Below, one piece after another: positions 1-11,483 of a stretch of DNA of 64,000 nucleotides. The position numbers and the translations under genes are program-made. Source of the DNA: Diphasiastrum complanatum. Lineage: Eukaryota > Streptophyta > Lycopodiopsida > Lycopodiales > Lycopodiaceae. Position 1 is the stretch's first letter; every line of letters starts with the position of its first letter. The notes below the pieces were generated by a model, which made no database searches, was not told the origin of the DNA, and saw nothing but the letters and a program-made list of their open reading frames with translations. The stretch is taken from the NCBI GenBank assembly GCA_029204225.1, contig CM055107.1:31583410-31647409 (forward strand). The letters run 5' to 3'.

Positions 1-1513
1 TGAACTGAGGCTAACAGCAAATCAGAGGTTATGATTAAAGAAAAATGCATGGCAATGGCAAGGACTGACAAGCTTTACCATAAAAGAAGCACAGTCAACT
101 TCTTACATATACAAACCATTGTCAAATGATTCTCATTCTGTTTCCTCCTAACAAATGACAAATAAAACTATAATAAAGCTTCTTGAGGTTAAACTAAATT
201 GTCTAGAACTTTAAGTAGCAAAGCTGTCAATGAGTACTTTCAATGCTCTGCTGTGAGTTGTTCAGCTTGCTTAGCTTCTCGCTTAGAATCTGACTGGCAA
301 ATGCACCATTCATCCCGCCCAATATAGACGTCAGTCAGAGATACATGGCCTAAGTAGAATCTTCCTGTAGTCGCAAGCAAGCATCTGTTTCTGGCTAAAA
401 GCAACGTGCAAGGACAATTGATCTGTCAAAATCACAAAAAATCGTTGAATATCATCGCCTGCAAAGAGACCTTACAATCAAATACTTTGAATGACAATGA
501 AATTCCATTCGGTCTATTAGATTCATGAATGTTTCTTGGATGTGACTCAAATATCTCTATTTTGATAAGCAAAGAAAACTTCTATAATATATGAAAGTTG
601 GAGGAACAGCAAAAACAACTCCAATGTAAGAGAGCATTGCAGATGTATATTCCACCTCAAAATACTCTCTCAAACATTAACTACCATTTTATTCCTTGCG
701 AAGTGGCTAGACTTGTACACTAGAATACAGGATAAATGTATCTATTTCTGAAATTAGAATACCTCCGATTTTACAAATTTATATTGAGAAGTCAATGATG
801 TCATAAAGGTAAAGCTTAGAAACGATATACATGCAACCAAAAAAGTCAAAGGATCTAAATCAAAACAATATTATAGAATTCGATAAACAAAAAATCTTAA
901 CCAAAAAACGTTGCTTATGTCTCATCATTACCCAAGCATAAATTGCTAACTAGGTTTTGAAAGAATCCGGATTTTCTTGGGAAGAGCCAGTGTTGAACAA
1001 GAAGCAAATGACAATCAGGAAGAAAAAAGAAAACTATATATATAATAATAATAATTCAAATAAAATAAAGTAAAATAAAAGGACCATAATATGTACAGGA
1101 GTTACCAAGGCATAGACAAAAGATAAAATACTAGAAACAAAGTGGGCTCCTTTGCTCCCCACTTTTCCAAGTTCTATTATTAATCATCTTTGAAATACCA
1201 AAGATAAAACCAAAAGAGTTTAAAAAACATAGAACTTTTCTCATGATTTTCTTTAATAAGTAACCTTATCGTGTAACAAAATGATTAGATTACTTGACTA
1301 GTCTATTAGTACAAAGATGCCAAAACTCGTAGAATTGAGAAGTGATCACTCCATATTTAAAAGAATCAAAAATATTCGAAGAAATATGAGGCATGCAAAT
1401 TATGTTCAAGTTATTGTATTATGGCTGCAAAAATTTATTAAAAATATCAACAAATAAACTTGACCTAACCTGGCTTATAGAAAGGTCTAAAAAATTGTAC
1501 CTATCGCTAGTTG
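1..1513. other. Gene-free AT-rich flank
   Basis: No open frame with recognisable similarity, no splice-consistent exon and no clear repeat were seen here. The stretch is AT-rich and ends at the TG of the LTR that starts at 1514. Confidence 0.5.
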
Positions 1514-1998
1514 TGTTAGATTTTGTAAATGGAAATTATGTATTACCATAGGTTACTTTGATCCAAAAGGTCGAAAGTTGTGTAACCATGGTTCATTTAT
1601 TATATTAGGCCTACTAAACTTAGAGTTACCTAAGTTACCATGAAATTAACTTGGTAGGGACTCGTGGGTCCACTAGGCCTGATTGTGATATTAAGTACCC
1701 CAAATTGACATATTGGAGGTACCTTATTCTTTCTATGTAACTTATCGAAAGTTGGATAGTCAATAGTCAAGTAATTGGATAGCCGATCGTCATAAAGCTA
1801 GATAGTCATCTTGGACTATGTATATGTGTGCATCCCATTTGTATGAAAAACTTTTGTAAGCAATACTGACTATTCTCCTTGGCTGTCCACGAGTTTCTAC
1901 AAGAGGGTTTCTAGCTATCTCTCTCTTTCTTTTGAGAATGCTTTGTGTGATTGATTGAATAGTTAAGATCCTGGATCCTTAGGCTTCTATTTCCTACA
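1514..1998 (+). repeat. 5' LTR of the deleted copia-like element
   Basis: Starts TGTTAGATTTT and ends TTTCCTACA. It is matched along its whole length by 3725-4228. The LTR at 24552-25004 starts and ends with related sequence and belongs to the same broad family. Confidence 0.88.
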
Positions 1999-2010
1999 TG
2001 GTATCAGAGC
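1999..2010 (+). other. Primer binding site (tRNA-iMet type)
   Basis: TGGTATCAGAGC lies immediately after the CA end of the 5' LTR. It is complementary to the 3' end of plant initiator methionine tRNA, the usual primer for plant copia elements. Confidence 0.85.
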
Positions 2011-2629
2011 CTTTAGGTGATCAGATTGCTTGCAGGAGGCCGCCCAATAGGAAGCTATCTTCTTCCCCTTTTGGTAGCAGAAAATCATCAAGCTGCTGAT
2101 TTTTGCAGGAGAAGAAAATTTTCATCTTCTTATAGCTTTTTTGCAGGAAATTACAGGAAATTGCAAGGCACCTTCACCTATTTGAGAGCTAGCAGTAAGG
2201 CGCCCATGCTCAAACCAATTGCATGTGATTTTGACTCAATTACATGCTGAAAATTTCAGATTTACTTCTTTGTAGGAGGGCGCCCATCTACAAATGAAGG
2301 TACATGTGTTTTGGACACATTTCTTGCTGAAAGTTCCCTGTTGGTGAGCTTGGAGTAGGGCGCTACCATCAGCTCTATATGCACATAGTGCCTCTTTTTT
2401 ACCACAAATTTCTGGTTTGGGTTTTGGCTTCATTTGAAGTCTACCTAATTGTGAGCATTCTGTTTTTTGTGCAAAAAGCAGCCACCTATTTCATTACTTG
2501 ATGAGCAAATTGCATGTAGACTATTGCAATCTACTGTGCTCATAATTTCAGCTTTGAGGTTGCTGCCCTTTAAGTAGATTTTGTCTTGGAAAGTCTATTT
2601 CCTATCTACTACAAGATGATTTTTATGTT

Positions 2630-2780
2630 ATGGCTAAAGAATCGGAGTCTATTGGAATGAAGATAGGCTGGATGGCACAAACTCTTCCTTGTGGTGCTAC
2701 ACGATAAAGAACCTTCTAATTGCTAAAGGTTTGTGGGAAGTGATTAATGGTGACGCTCTCAACAACGATACACTGAGCAG
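2630..2780 (+). pseudogene. copia gag N-terminal remnant
   Basis: An ATG at 2630 opens a short frame. After a frameshift near 2655 the sequence reads RLDGTNSSLWCYTIKNLL and then IAKGLWEVINGDA. This is the conserved N-terminal motif of copia gag proteins (RLdGxNyxxW...L.akglWevv). The similarity ends by about 2780, and the downstream internal sequence does not look like gag or pol. Confidence 0.65.
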
Positions 2781-3724
2781 ATGTTGAAGCAATCTTCTTT
2801 TTGCAAGTCGCCGCAAGTTGATGCATATGATGGATGCATTAGTGAAAAGTTTCATGTGAAACCTTTTCAATTTGATGTTTTAGCGAAGGCTGAAAAATTC
2901 AAGCACTCTTTGGAACCGTTTTGTACTAATCGAGGAGGGAGTCAGTACTTTTGTTCAAAGTATTAAGAGCGACATTTGTTTGGAGAGAATTTTTCATTAC
3001 TTGATGAATCTTCTATGTCATCCCATGTCTCTTCGAGGGACAACTTTGATGACGCCATCGTTGATGCATCTCTTGATAGTTTGCCAAATTTTTATGATGA
3101 AGACGTTGGACAGCAAGTTCAGTGATCTTCTTTTGGTCATTTACAGCCCATTTTACACTTTGGGCAGCAAAGTGTCGAACAGCCCATAACAGTTCCTTGT
3201 CGGCTATTGGAGACTTTGCAGGACAACAAAGAAATGTCTTACTACGAAGGGAAGGCACATGCCTCTTTAAAATCAGTACCTCTTGCTAATTTTTTTGATT
3301 CTACACTTACTCTTCATCATGATGCTGGTACATTGCCTATTCTATGTGAGCAAGTCATTGATGGTAAGGTTTGGGAGGATGTGATTCCAAAAGAGTTCGG
3401 TACTCTTTTTTATTGTCCTTATGGTAAGAAGTTTTTTCGAATAAGGTGGGAGCCTATGATACATTACAAGTCCATGTTTCGACTTATTGCGGAGTTTATG
3501 TTGGTTCCCTACTTCGGATGGAGCATGCAAATCCTCACCCTTCGACTTGATGCTTCATTATCACGCATTCTTTTCCTTTTATATGTTGGACATGATTGGG
3601 GATGAGATTTCGACTACTTCGGTGCAAAGTTTATTTGGTGACATGAAGTTCGGACAGCAAGTTGCATTTTTCTCTTTCGTGAAGTTACTTCATGTTATGT
3701 CATGTCATTTTCATTTAAGGAGGG
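2781..3724 (+). other. Internal region of the element without copia domains
   Basis: This is about 0.9 kb between the gag remnant and the 3' LTR. Several short frames are open (for example 3207-3605, 132 codons counted from a GTG-like start), but none shows a recognisable domain. Its last 200 bases resemble the stretch just before the LTR at 24552, so at least that part belongs to the retroelement. The rest may be decayed pol or captured sequence. Confidence 0.45.
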
Positions 3725-4228
3725 TGTTAGATTTTAAAAATGGAAATGAAGTATTACCATAGGTTACTTTGACCCAAAAGGTCGAGAGTTGTGTATCCAT
3801 GATTCATTTATTATATTAGGCCTACTAAACTTAGAGTTAGCTAAGTTAGTATGAAATTAACTTGGTAGGGACTCATGGGTCCACTAGGCCTAATTGTGAC
3901 ATTAAGTAACCCAACTCGACATATTGCAGGTACCTTATTCTTTCTATGTAACTTATAGAAAGTTGGCTAGTCAATAGTCAAGTAGTTGGATAGTCAATAG
4001 TCAAGTAGTTGGATAGCCAATAGTCATGAAGTTAGATAGTCATCTTGGACTATGTATATTGTGCATCCCATTTGTATGAAAAACTTTTGTAAGCAATACT
4101 AACTATTCTCCTTGGATGTCCACGAGTTTCTACAAGAGGGTTTCTAGCTATCTCTCTCTTTCTTTTGAGAATGCTTTGTGTGATTGAATAGTTAAGATCT
4201 TTGGATCCTTAGGCTTCTATTTCCTACA
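3725..4228 (+). repeat. 3' LTR of the deleted copia-like element
   Basis: Mate of the 5' LTR, preceded by the polypurine tract AAGGAGGG. It carries an additional tandem copy of a unit of about 23 bp (GTAGTTGGATAGTCAATAG core, about 3960-4020) that the 5' LTR has once, which contributes to its greater length. Confidence 0.86.
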
Positions 4229-5260
4229 ATATATTCCTCCACCAAAAACATTCGGGACTTTATATAGAAAACTACCAAAATCAAGAAGATCAAGAACAAA
4301 TAAGTCATCAATTTATCTTCGAACATGGGTTAATTTATGGAATAAGATGGGACAAGTACCACAAGAAACTAAAATTGGTATGAATTAAAATTCATAAAAG
4401 AAAAGATAAAAGAGAGCTAGATGAACGGCGCAATTCATACCCATGGGAATAAAAATTGTAGCTCATGAAGTAAAGGTAGATATATGCTGAGAATATGCTC
4501 TTTTCTTTGGTAACTTCACCGATAACCAACACTCAAAGCAACTAAACAAGAACGCTTTCATGGATGGCGAACAAAATAGGCATTTCATAACTTTATCCAA
4601 GCATCATGGGCCAACAATCAGTAGTGCATGAGGATAGGTGTGTGTGGGAGATGAGTCTTAAATATGTAATTGCACTAGAGATAAAGTGATATTTTCATAA
4701 AAACAATAGTGCTTAGTTCCCACCATCTTTTCAAGCTGCTTGTAAATTACACTCAATATTGGTCAAAGATCCTGATATAAATTAGGTTTCTTTTCCCACT
4801 AGACAACATTACCCGGTAATCAATTTCGGCAATGAATCGCGATAGCTGTATCAATAATGCATGTAGATGAGAATTAAAAATTATTCCAGAAAAGGAAGCA
4901 ATCTAACTGAAGCTGTTCCAAGAAAAGATCATTATGTTTAGAAAAAATAGATGTTTAACCACATTAGTATATGATTTTGTCTATCAAGAAGGCGATACTG
5001 GTGGAATCAGTTCTTGTATAAAACATCTATACGATCCTTTTTATTTCTGACTAAGTCCTTGCTAGAACAAGTAAACCAGGATCAAGATTTCGATAAGTGG
5101 GACTTACAAAGCTATCCGTCACAAAATTGTTAGGTGTAGGTTGGAAAGCGTCCAATTGAGTCAGCGAATAACTACGTCGAGGTTTTCTTTGTTTACAAAA
5201 CAGCCACATGGGGAAACTAACGTGTTCCAAGTCTCTATGCAGAAAGATATTCCGAAAGCA
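4229..5260. other. Gene-free stretch
   Basis: No frame, exon or repeat that I can support was seen between the 3' LTR and the small frames on the minus strand. Confidence 0.4.
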
Positions 5261-6122
5261 CTAAAAACTTTGTCCAACTCTTAAAAGTTTTATAGCCTCA
5301 GTACTCAACTGACCTCTTCTGACGACATTGCCTTCCCCTGAATTGCGAAGAATGGTTTTTATCAATGTTTTGCTTCCGTTTGAATTTCGTACAAGGAAGA
5401 AAATAGAAATGGATCCAAAAATGTAGACAACGTAGAATAACATAAAACCTAATATTTGTCTTAGCAGAAAAATCATGAAATTGAAGGACGAAAGAGCCGA
5501 CGGGGTATTATAATGAAATGCCCATATTTATATCTTAATTCCATGAGAAAACTCAACTTGGAAGGGTACAATTGAAGTTACCATGCAACGGAAGCATACA
5601 AATGATACGACAATACTGATGGCGTAACAGCCTCTTACCCTACACCAGAGGGATACTGTTGGCGGATCCACCAACTATAGCCGACTCTTAAAGAGGTCGT
5701 CCATTACCTGCTCCACAATCCTGTCACCTATTTTCTCAAACAAAGCCTCAAAGCGTAAGGCGCTCACAGCTACTCCCATGCTCACAGCTACACCAGCAAA
5801 AACCAACCAGAGGGCAAAATTTAGCCAGTGGCAGCTCATCCGAAGTGGAAATCCCAAGCAAAAGCCGCAGCACTAGGTTGTTTGAAGCTCTCAATCTGCT
5901 TTGACATCCCACTAAAACGCGAACAAAACTCTGTAATATCAACTTCACACAAGATCCGAGCTCGAAAGTTTTGCAAAACCTGGGAAAGGAAAAGCGCCCA
6001 GTAAGCCGAAAGCTGAACGGAATTGTAGAGCAGATACACAAAAGAATACGAGCAGCACTGAAAACAGCAAAGGCGATCAAAAACCTCAGAAGGCGGAGAT
6101 ATAGAAGAAGAATTAAGCACAA
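5261..6122 (-). CDS. Possible small membrane-protein gene fragment
   Basis: Several minus-strand frames here look more protein-like than the surroundings but I do not recognise a family. One (about 6120-5836) runs through a Cys- and Tyr-rich stretch to MSKQIESFKQPSAAA. Another (5857-5675) has a hydrophobic span WLNFALWLVFAGVAVSMGV followed by a charged tail ending in VMDDLFKSRL. A third (5476-5261) also begins with a hydrophobic span. The frames do not join without a frameshift or unconfirmed introns. A GA-rich tract at 6130-6165 would form a pyrimidine-rich 5' leader on the minus strand. It could be a small host gene, a pseudogene or chance. Confidence 0.22.
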
Positions 6123-6239
6123 CTATACACGAGAGAGAGAGAGAGAAAGAGAGAGAAGGGGGAGGGTCACCGGGTCACGCGTCCATGGAAAGATCATGGT
6201 CATGGTCACGCCCACAATTAAGTCCTGGTCTTTCTAGGG

Positions 6240-6896
6240 CTCGAGATGGATTAGAAAGGCCATTTCCCAATTCACATAGTTTAATGATTATCAATGGTTT
6301 TAGAATAGCGATAAGTCCCTTTGCCTCTCCCTTTGGCTTGTCGCCTAGTTTTTGAACTCCAGCAAGTGACTTGATGCCCCTCTTATAAACTAGGTTGGAA
6401 AGTGCTAAAAGGGAGCTGCAATTTCGTTGGCCAGTTTGAATCCCTGCCATATTATTGGTCCATTTTTTTAAGTTGCCTTGGCAACTCGGCATGCTAGGCA
6501 ATATTCCGAAGCCCAAAAATTACGATTGAGTTTACCTTACGTGGCAAGGATCTCATGCCACCTCATCTACCCTTTTCAGTTAGAAAGGGCAAGCAATCTA
6601 ACAATGTAGATATTTATTGAACGCACACTTGTATGACAGAGCTTTTCTTAATCAAAAGATAACCTTGCAATCTTTTAGCAACTAACTTTAAAATCATCAG
6701 AGCTAAAGTGATTACGTAGCTAAACAATGAAGAATTGAATTATCAGACAAAAGCAATATGAGATCACAGAGATTCTGACATGATATTGAACACAATAAAT
6801 GATAGATTGATTCAGCAAAATGATGAGCACAAGATAATTGCGGATAGAAATCGCGTACTCTAAGTTATCTTTGAAAACTGTTTGATTTCCACTTTT
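6240..6896. other. Gene-free stretch
   Basis: The open frames here show no domain and no splice context, so nothing can be supported. Confidence 0.4.
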
Positions 6897-7210
6897 GCTA
6901 ATAAGCAGTAAGTGCTAATACGTCATTTGAAACAGGTAAGCCTCTTTCTCCAGTTAGGACATCTGCAATACTACCATTTCCCACCATAGGAGATGACCTT
7001 TTCTATGATGGTTCCACAACCATGAAAAGGAAAACAATGCAAGCTGCAGCGATAATCGTCAAACTAGGAAGCATAAAAGACCAGCCCCATCCATGCTGTA
7101 GCACAACTCCAACAAGAAGAGAGCCAACTATATTACCTATAGAAGTATGGGAGTTCTGTATCCCCATTATGAAGCCCCTTTTGCTTTTTTTAAACCAATT
7201 TGCAACAATT
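6897..7210 (-). pseudogene. Glycerol-3-phosphate permease-like (MFS) exon relic
   Basis: The minus strand encodes ANWFKKSKRGFIMGIQNSHT, then GNIVGSLLVGVV and GWGWSFMLPS, followed by a hydrophobic helix ending in MVVEPS. This is the pattern of plant glycerol-3-phosphate permease/SLC37-type major facilitators: the basic loop after NWF, the small-residue helix with HTSxGNIxGS, and the GWGWSF motif. Those proteins are multi-span importers of phosphorylated solutes. Only this segment is present. A TAG codon interrupts it right after EPS, and the upstream side is lost into a CT microsatellite (minus-strand sense, about 7208-7230). The rest of the gene is not in the window, so it is most likely a broken or captured exon. 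Confidence 0.6.
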
Positions 7211-7230
7211 AGAGAGAGAGAGAGAGAGAG
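7208..7230. repeat. (GA)n microsatellite
   Basis: Short pure GA run that truncates the permease-like exon on its 5' side (minus-strand sense). Confidence 0.85.
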
Positions 7231-7239
7231 AATAGACAA

Positions 7240-7435
7240 AAAGGGTTTTGTCTATCCTCATTGGTCCACGTTTGCCCTAAAACTTATTTGAAGTGCATTT
7301 GAAATGGGTTGAAAATGACGTGTGCATTTAGAAATTTCTAGAGAGAGAACATGTGACTTTAGAAATTCCTAGAATTAGAAGTTTCTAGAAAGAGAAATAG
7401 GTAGAATAGGGCAAGAAAGAATAGGAGAGGCATGC
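7240..7435 (+). repeat. Dispersed repeat, copy 1
   Basis: The stretch with CATTGGTCCACGTTTGCCC, GTGCATTTGAAAT and TTTAGAAATTTCT is matched in the same order and orientation at about 18690-18830, upstream of the CTD phosphatase gene. No coding potential was seen, so it is probably a degraded non-autonomous transposon. Confidence 0.6.
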
Positions 7436-7438
7436 ATC

Positions 7439-7440
<2 letters not shown>

Positions 7441-7512
<72 letters not shown>
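7441..7512. repeat. (GA)36 microsatellite
   Basis: Uninterrupted GA dinucleotide run of about 72 bases. The frames across it are artefacts of the repeat. Confidence 0.97.
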
Positions 7513-7514
<2 letters not shown>

Positions 7515-8265
7515 ATTTTTTTATCTTTTAGGGTTTTTTTAGGTTTCACATGCTCATCTTCACCCCAGATAGAAGCTAACATTTCTTGCACTTGAGTCAT
7601 GATCACGCAACACAGTGACATTGAATGGTTCAATCTTTAAAAGCGTGTGTTTCAAATTTTTATGTCATGCCTTGCAAGCATGTAGGTACCTAATACTCTG
7701 AATATTGGTTGCTTTCAGTTTTGACTAGCTCTATTACCGTAAAAAAATGGAAATTATTATCATCGATAAAAATACTGCAAGATTGTATAGTAGGGCATCC
7801 ATTATGCATTCTTGGTGCTTGCTACAATGCCTTGTCGCAGGCAGGGATCTAGCAAGATTCCTTAGACAGCACACTTTACAAATCCTATTGATGATAACTT
7901 TCCAAAAGTGGCTTATTTTTGGAAGTCGAATGATATGTTAAGCCTAGAGATGTATGTCTACTTCGTACTAAGTGAAAAAATATGTTATTCTATATTATAT
8001 CTTCCAATTTAAAGGATGTAGGCAGTGCATAAACGATGAGAAACATTGTTGATACTCTTTCTACTAACTACTAAGCTCAAAAACATCAATATGCTAAGAT
8101 TAATGTGCAAATAACTCAACACTAAGGAACAGTAAGAACCAGCAGCACCATTTTTGAACTCGTAGTTTGTTCCATAGGAGCAGCCTTCAAGGATATGATG
8201 ACATTCATTTTCATGGACGATTCCAGACAGAATTGCAAGCAATCGCCAATGTAGTGCACCAGTGG
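7513..8265. other. Gene-free stretch
   Basis: Only short frames without recognisable similarity occur between the microsatellite and the minus-strand LTR. Confidence 0.4.
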
Positions 8266-8269
8266 ATAG

Positions 8270-8625
8270 TAGAACCCAAGAGAACCATGTATAAGCATGA
8301 AATGAGATAGAGAAGAGAGAAGATCACTCTCTCCATGAGTTACATCCTTTTATAACAGGTCCAAACCCTATTTGGCCACTTGGCTTTCCTGCAAAATGCT
8401 AACCCAACTATTTTTGGGTCTAGATTCAGAGTACCCAACATTCAAATTTGAATCTACTCAAACTCGCCTTCTAACTTTCCCACACTTTCAAAAAGTGTTT
8501 ATTCAAATGACATTTAGACTAATGAACTTTGAAAAGTTAATCTCTAAGTCTAAAAACAAAGTTGGCCTCAATATGCCAAATATGGAAATATAACAAATAT
8601 GATCAAACTAGTTGAATCTTTCACA
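8270..8625 (-). repeat. 3' LTR of a minus-strand copia element (far end approximate)
   Basis: Read on the minus strand, the purine tract GAAGAGGGA is followed by TGTGAAAGATTC, the expected polypurine tract/LTR junction, directly after the C-terminus of a copia RNase H. A TATA-like TTATAAAAGG (minus strand, about 8357-8348) fits an LTR promoter. The second LTR is not in the window, so the distal boundary is an estimate. Confidence 0.55.
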
Positions 8626-8815
8626 CTCCCTCTTCAACTAGTTTTAGCATAGACTTTGATAACACTCCAAGTGAAGTCCTATGCTTCATGAACAAGTCCT
8701 TTCCCAATGCTTTGGTGAAGATATCAGCTACACATTCCCTTGAAGACACATGTTGAAGTTTCACCTCCTTTGCAATGACTTGCTCCCTCACAAAATTTTG
8801 CAATACCATTTCAAT
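8626..8815 (-). pseudogene. copia RNase H C-terminal remnant
   Basis: The last 60 or so codons of a 225-codon minus-strand frame (9298-8621) read FVREQVIAKEVKLQHVSS, then ADIFTKALGKDLF. This is the conserved end of copia pol (hFVREkv...l.yv.t..qvADiFTKpLg). The upstream two thirds of the frame have no copia similarity that I can see, so the frame is a chance fusion of a pol tail with unrelated or heavily decayed sequence. Confidence 0.72.
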
Positions 8816-9940
8816 GAGCCATGAAGAATCACATAGAATGTAAATGAGATAATTCCTCCATGCTTCCAACTTTAAACTCTTTGGAAAAATACAGAAAACA
8901 AACAATAAATGTGAGTGATCAACATTTGCTTGCATGTCTCCTCCTTCTTTGTCCTTTGTTGCCATGTATCCACCATGACACTCCATGAATGAGCCTCCAT
9001 CTCCATCTTGCAACAATATACCATCATACTTTGATGACTTGATCATGAATGAGTGACATAATGAACCTCCAATAGCTTCATTTACATCAACAAAGCCATC
9101 CAAGAATGCTAGTACAAATCCAACATCAAAATAATACTCACCAATGTAGCTAGTTTTACCATATCTTGACAATTTGCACACATTCACATGAAAATGCTCA
9201 AACATGAGATAGAACAAGTAAAGTAAACTTGAACAATACTTCCTTGTTGTTCCTTTGACCTTACTTGAGTCTTCAATAAGCTGCAAAAATAGATCCATAG
9301 CATCTTTGCCAATTACCTCTTATGTTTGATCTCTTATTTTCTTGTCCAACCGAGTAACTGATAAATTGTTGGATATATACACATGGCTAACTAATTAAAA
9401 GAATGTTTAATCTGTACTTTACAATTAGGGTTAAGGCACTACGTGTTGTTGGTCGTCGCCTTTGGACAATATCTGATTCAGTTAGAGATTTTGTTTGGGC
9501 GTGATTCAATGTACTTGTTGATCTGCCGATTGTCGGATTGCGGAGTGTCAGAGTTAAGGGGTGCTTGAGGATTTTGGATAAGTGAGCCTAGAGAGAGGCA
9601 TTCCTGATCATAATCTATGCAGCAAAGGCTGGGAGGAAACAAGGCATCCAGCTCCATCTTGTGTTAGAGGTAATTTGATGCTTGTATGTGCAGGAAATTA
9701 GCAAGGTTTGAAGAGAAGATCAGAGAGGGAGTCTAACAGAATGAAGAGTTCATAAGACATGTCAAAGTACTATTGAATTTTTCTCTTCTCTCCCTAAAAT
9801 CCAATAAGTTAATCTAGTTTCATTCATGCAATCAAAACACAAGCTTAGAAGTTGAAGCCTTTGAACTTCATTCATGTTGCTACATACTTACTCGCATTGT
9901 CGCACAACTTGCAAAAATACACGGGAATCGTAAGCAAGTA
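8816..9940. other. Unassigned sequence
   Basis: The upper part of the 225-codon frame lies here on the minus strand without recognisable domains. From 9300 on I see neither genes nor repeats. Confidence 0.35.
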
Positions 9941-9944
9941 TCTA

Positions 9945-10115
9945 TGTGACAGTCAAACTATCGAGTCAAATTGTCGAGCTAGTCTTGACAATCAAACTAT
10001 CGAACAATCGTCCACTATCGACTATCAAACTATCAAACTGTCGCCCACTATTGACTACCAAACTCAACTCCAGCTTGACTCGACAAATTGTTGAATATAT
10101 CGACTCCAGCTCAAA
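9945..10115. repeat. Degenerate ACTATCAAACT minisatellite
   Basis: About ten imperfect copies of a motif close to CAAACTATCGA / ACTATCAAACTGTCG are packed in 170 bases. The open frames here (9852-10094 and 9946-10152) owe their repeated residues to this array and are not taken as genes. Confidence 0.7.
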
Positions 10116-10479
10116 TCGACAATTCCTCTATGAGTCACTAATAGAATCATAAAAGTCCACCATTTTGAGTTTAGGCCTCCAACCATTAATCATGACCATA
10201 CACACATGAGGGCCCCAAACCCCTCATAATCATAATTAACTTATGGGTCGAGGTAGGCCTACTGACCTTCTAACGAGATAATAATCCAAGATCAGTGTTA
10301 GATTTCCATCCCTATCTTCCTACTAATCTAAGTCCATTCACCAACTGTTGTAAATACTTGTATAGTCGCATACTCTGTAGAAATACACTTGTTTTTTGAT
10401 AGTCTACAAAAATACAAAAGGACCAATGACAATGTTTCCTCGATTTTTTGGACACCTTCGTCTACTCGGTCATCCTTGA

Positions 10480-11244
10480 TTATTCGGCCATCTTCAATTG
10501 TTCGACCATAGCATCACCACAACTGTAAACAAGTATGTCATCAACAAAATTAACCACAAACTTGCCCATAAACAGTCTAAGCACATCGTTCATTAACATC
10601 ATAAATGTTGTAGGTGCGTTAGTCAATCCAAAGGGCATGACTAAAAATTCATAGTGTCCAAAACGAGTCCGGAAGGCAGTTTTATGTACATCCTCTTCTC
10701 GAACTCTCACCTGGTGGTAACCACTCTTTAGGTCAATTTTGCTAAACATTGTAGCACCATGGAGGGCATCCAAAAGATCATCTACACGATGCCTAACAAT
10801 AATCTTGTTCAAGCCTCGATAGTCCACACACATTCTCCAAGACCCATCCTTCTTTTTTACCAGAATGATCGGAGAGGCAAAGGGGGAGAAGCTAGGTCCT
10901 ACTTGCCCCTTGGCAATATAGTCCTCAATCATGCTTCTGACCTCTTTCTCCTCTTTCAGACTCATTCTATAAGGTGGTCTATTAACAGGAGATGATCCAG
11001 AAATTAACTCGATTCTATGCTCCACATTTCTCTTAAGGGGTAAAATTGATGGAAGTTCATTCGTGAACACATCTTGAAACTCCTCCCTAATTTGGCGATT
11101 TAGGTTCTTAGTAAGATTAGTTTGTTCGTGACATACATCTGGCTCATTAGCAAAAACTGACATATCATACAAGAAACAAACATACATGCATTTACACTGA
11201 ACCTTCCGCAATGGCGTTGCCATGATCAAAGGTCCTGGAGGCAT
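10480..11244 (-). pseudogene. Ty3/gypsy reverse transcriptase fragment
   Basis: A 254-codon open frame on the minus strand contains the chromosomal gypsy RT series: [84 protein letters not shown] and the catalytic block FVDDILVYS. The FVDD aspartates are intact. The loop after LNKI is shortened: the usual YPLPR-type residues before the DDLLD block are missing, which points to a small in-frame deletion. No protease, RNase H or integrase follows; the reading ends just after VYS in unrelated sequence. It is a truncated relic. Confidence 0.88.
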
Positions 11245-11379
11245 ATTAGGCTCTCCATGCAGGGAGTGAATGCTACTGGTCCTTTGGATTTCTAACTTTA
11301 TGGACTTCTAGATTCAGAGAACAGATTATTTTGATGATGTTTTCTTTATCACAATAACATGTTGAGCATTGAATAGTTA

Positions 11380-11483
11380 AAATTTCAATAGAAAATAGTG
11401 CAGTATGCAGATCACATCACACAATCACCATAGTCACTCCTCACAAGCTCTCATAGATGGCACAACAAAAGCTAATAGATTAC
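11380..11483 (-). repeat. Truncated LTR (R/U5-like end) of the non-coding LTR element
   Basis: About 100 bases nearly identical to the LTR part next to the primer binding site at 13154-13260 (same orientation). Joined to the internal region at 11484, it looks like the 3' LTR of the minus-strand element with its first three quarters deleted. Confidence 0.7.

Larger units (their letters stand above)
1514..4228 (+). mobile_element. Deleted Ty1/copia-like LTR retrotransposon
   Basis: Two direct LTRs (1514-1998 and 3725-4228) bracket an internal region of only about 1.7 kb. A tRNA-iMet-type primer binding site follows the 5' LTR directly and a polypurine tract (AAGGAGGG) precedes the 3' LTR. The only recognisable coding remnant is a frameshifted gag start near 2630-2780. 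Protease, integrase, RT and RNase H are absent, so this copy cannot move by itself. The LTRs differ at roughly one base in ten by eye, so the insertion is old. The bases flanking the element (AGTTG before, ATATA after) do not form an obvious target-site duplication. Confidence 0.85.

Noticed and set aside
7385-7633. Frames across the (GA)36 run
   Set aside because: They consist mainly of alternating Leu-Ser or Arg-Glu encoded by the dinucleotide repeat.
8621-9298. A 225-codon minus-strand frame as one intact protein
   Set aside because: Only its last 60 or so codons match a known domain (copia RNase H end). The rest has no recognisable similarity and no start context.
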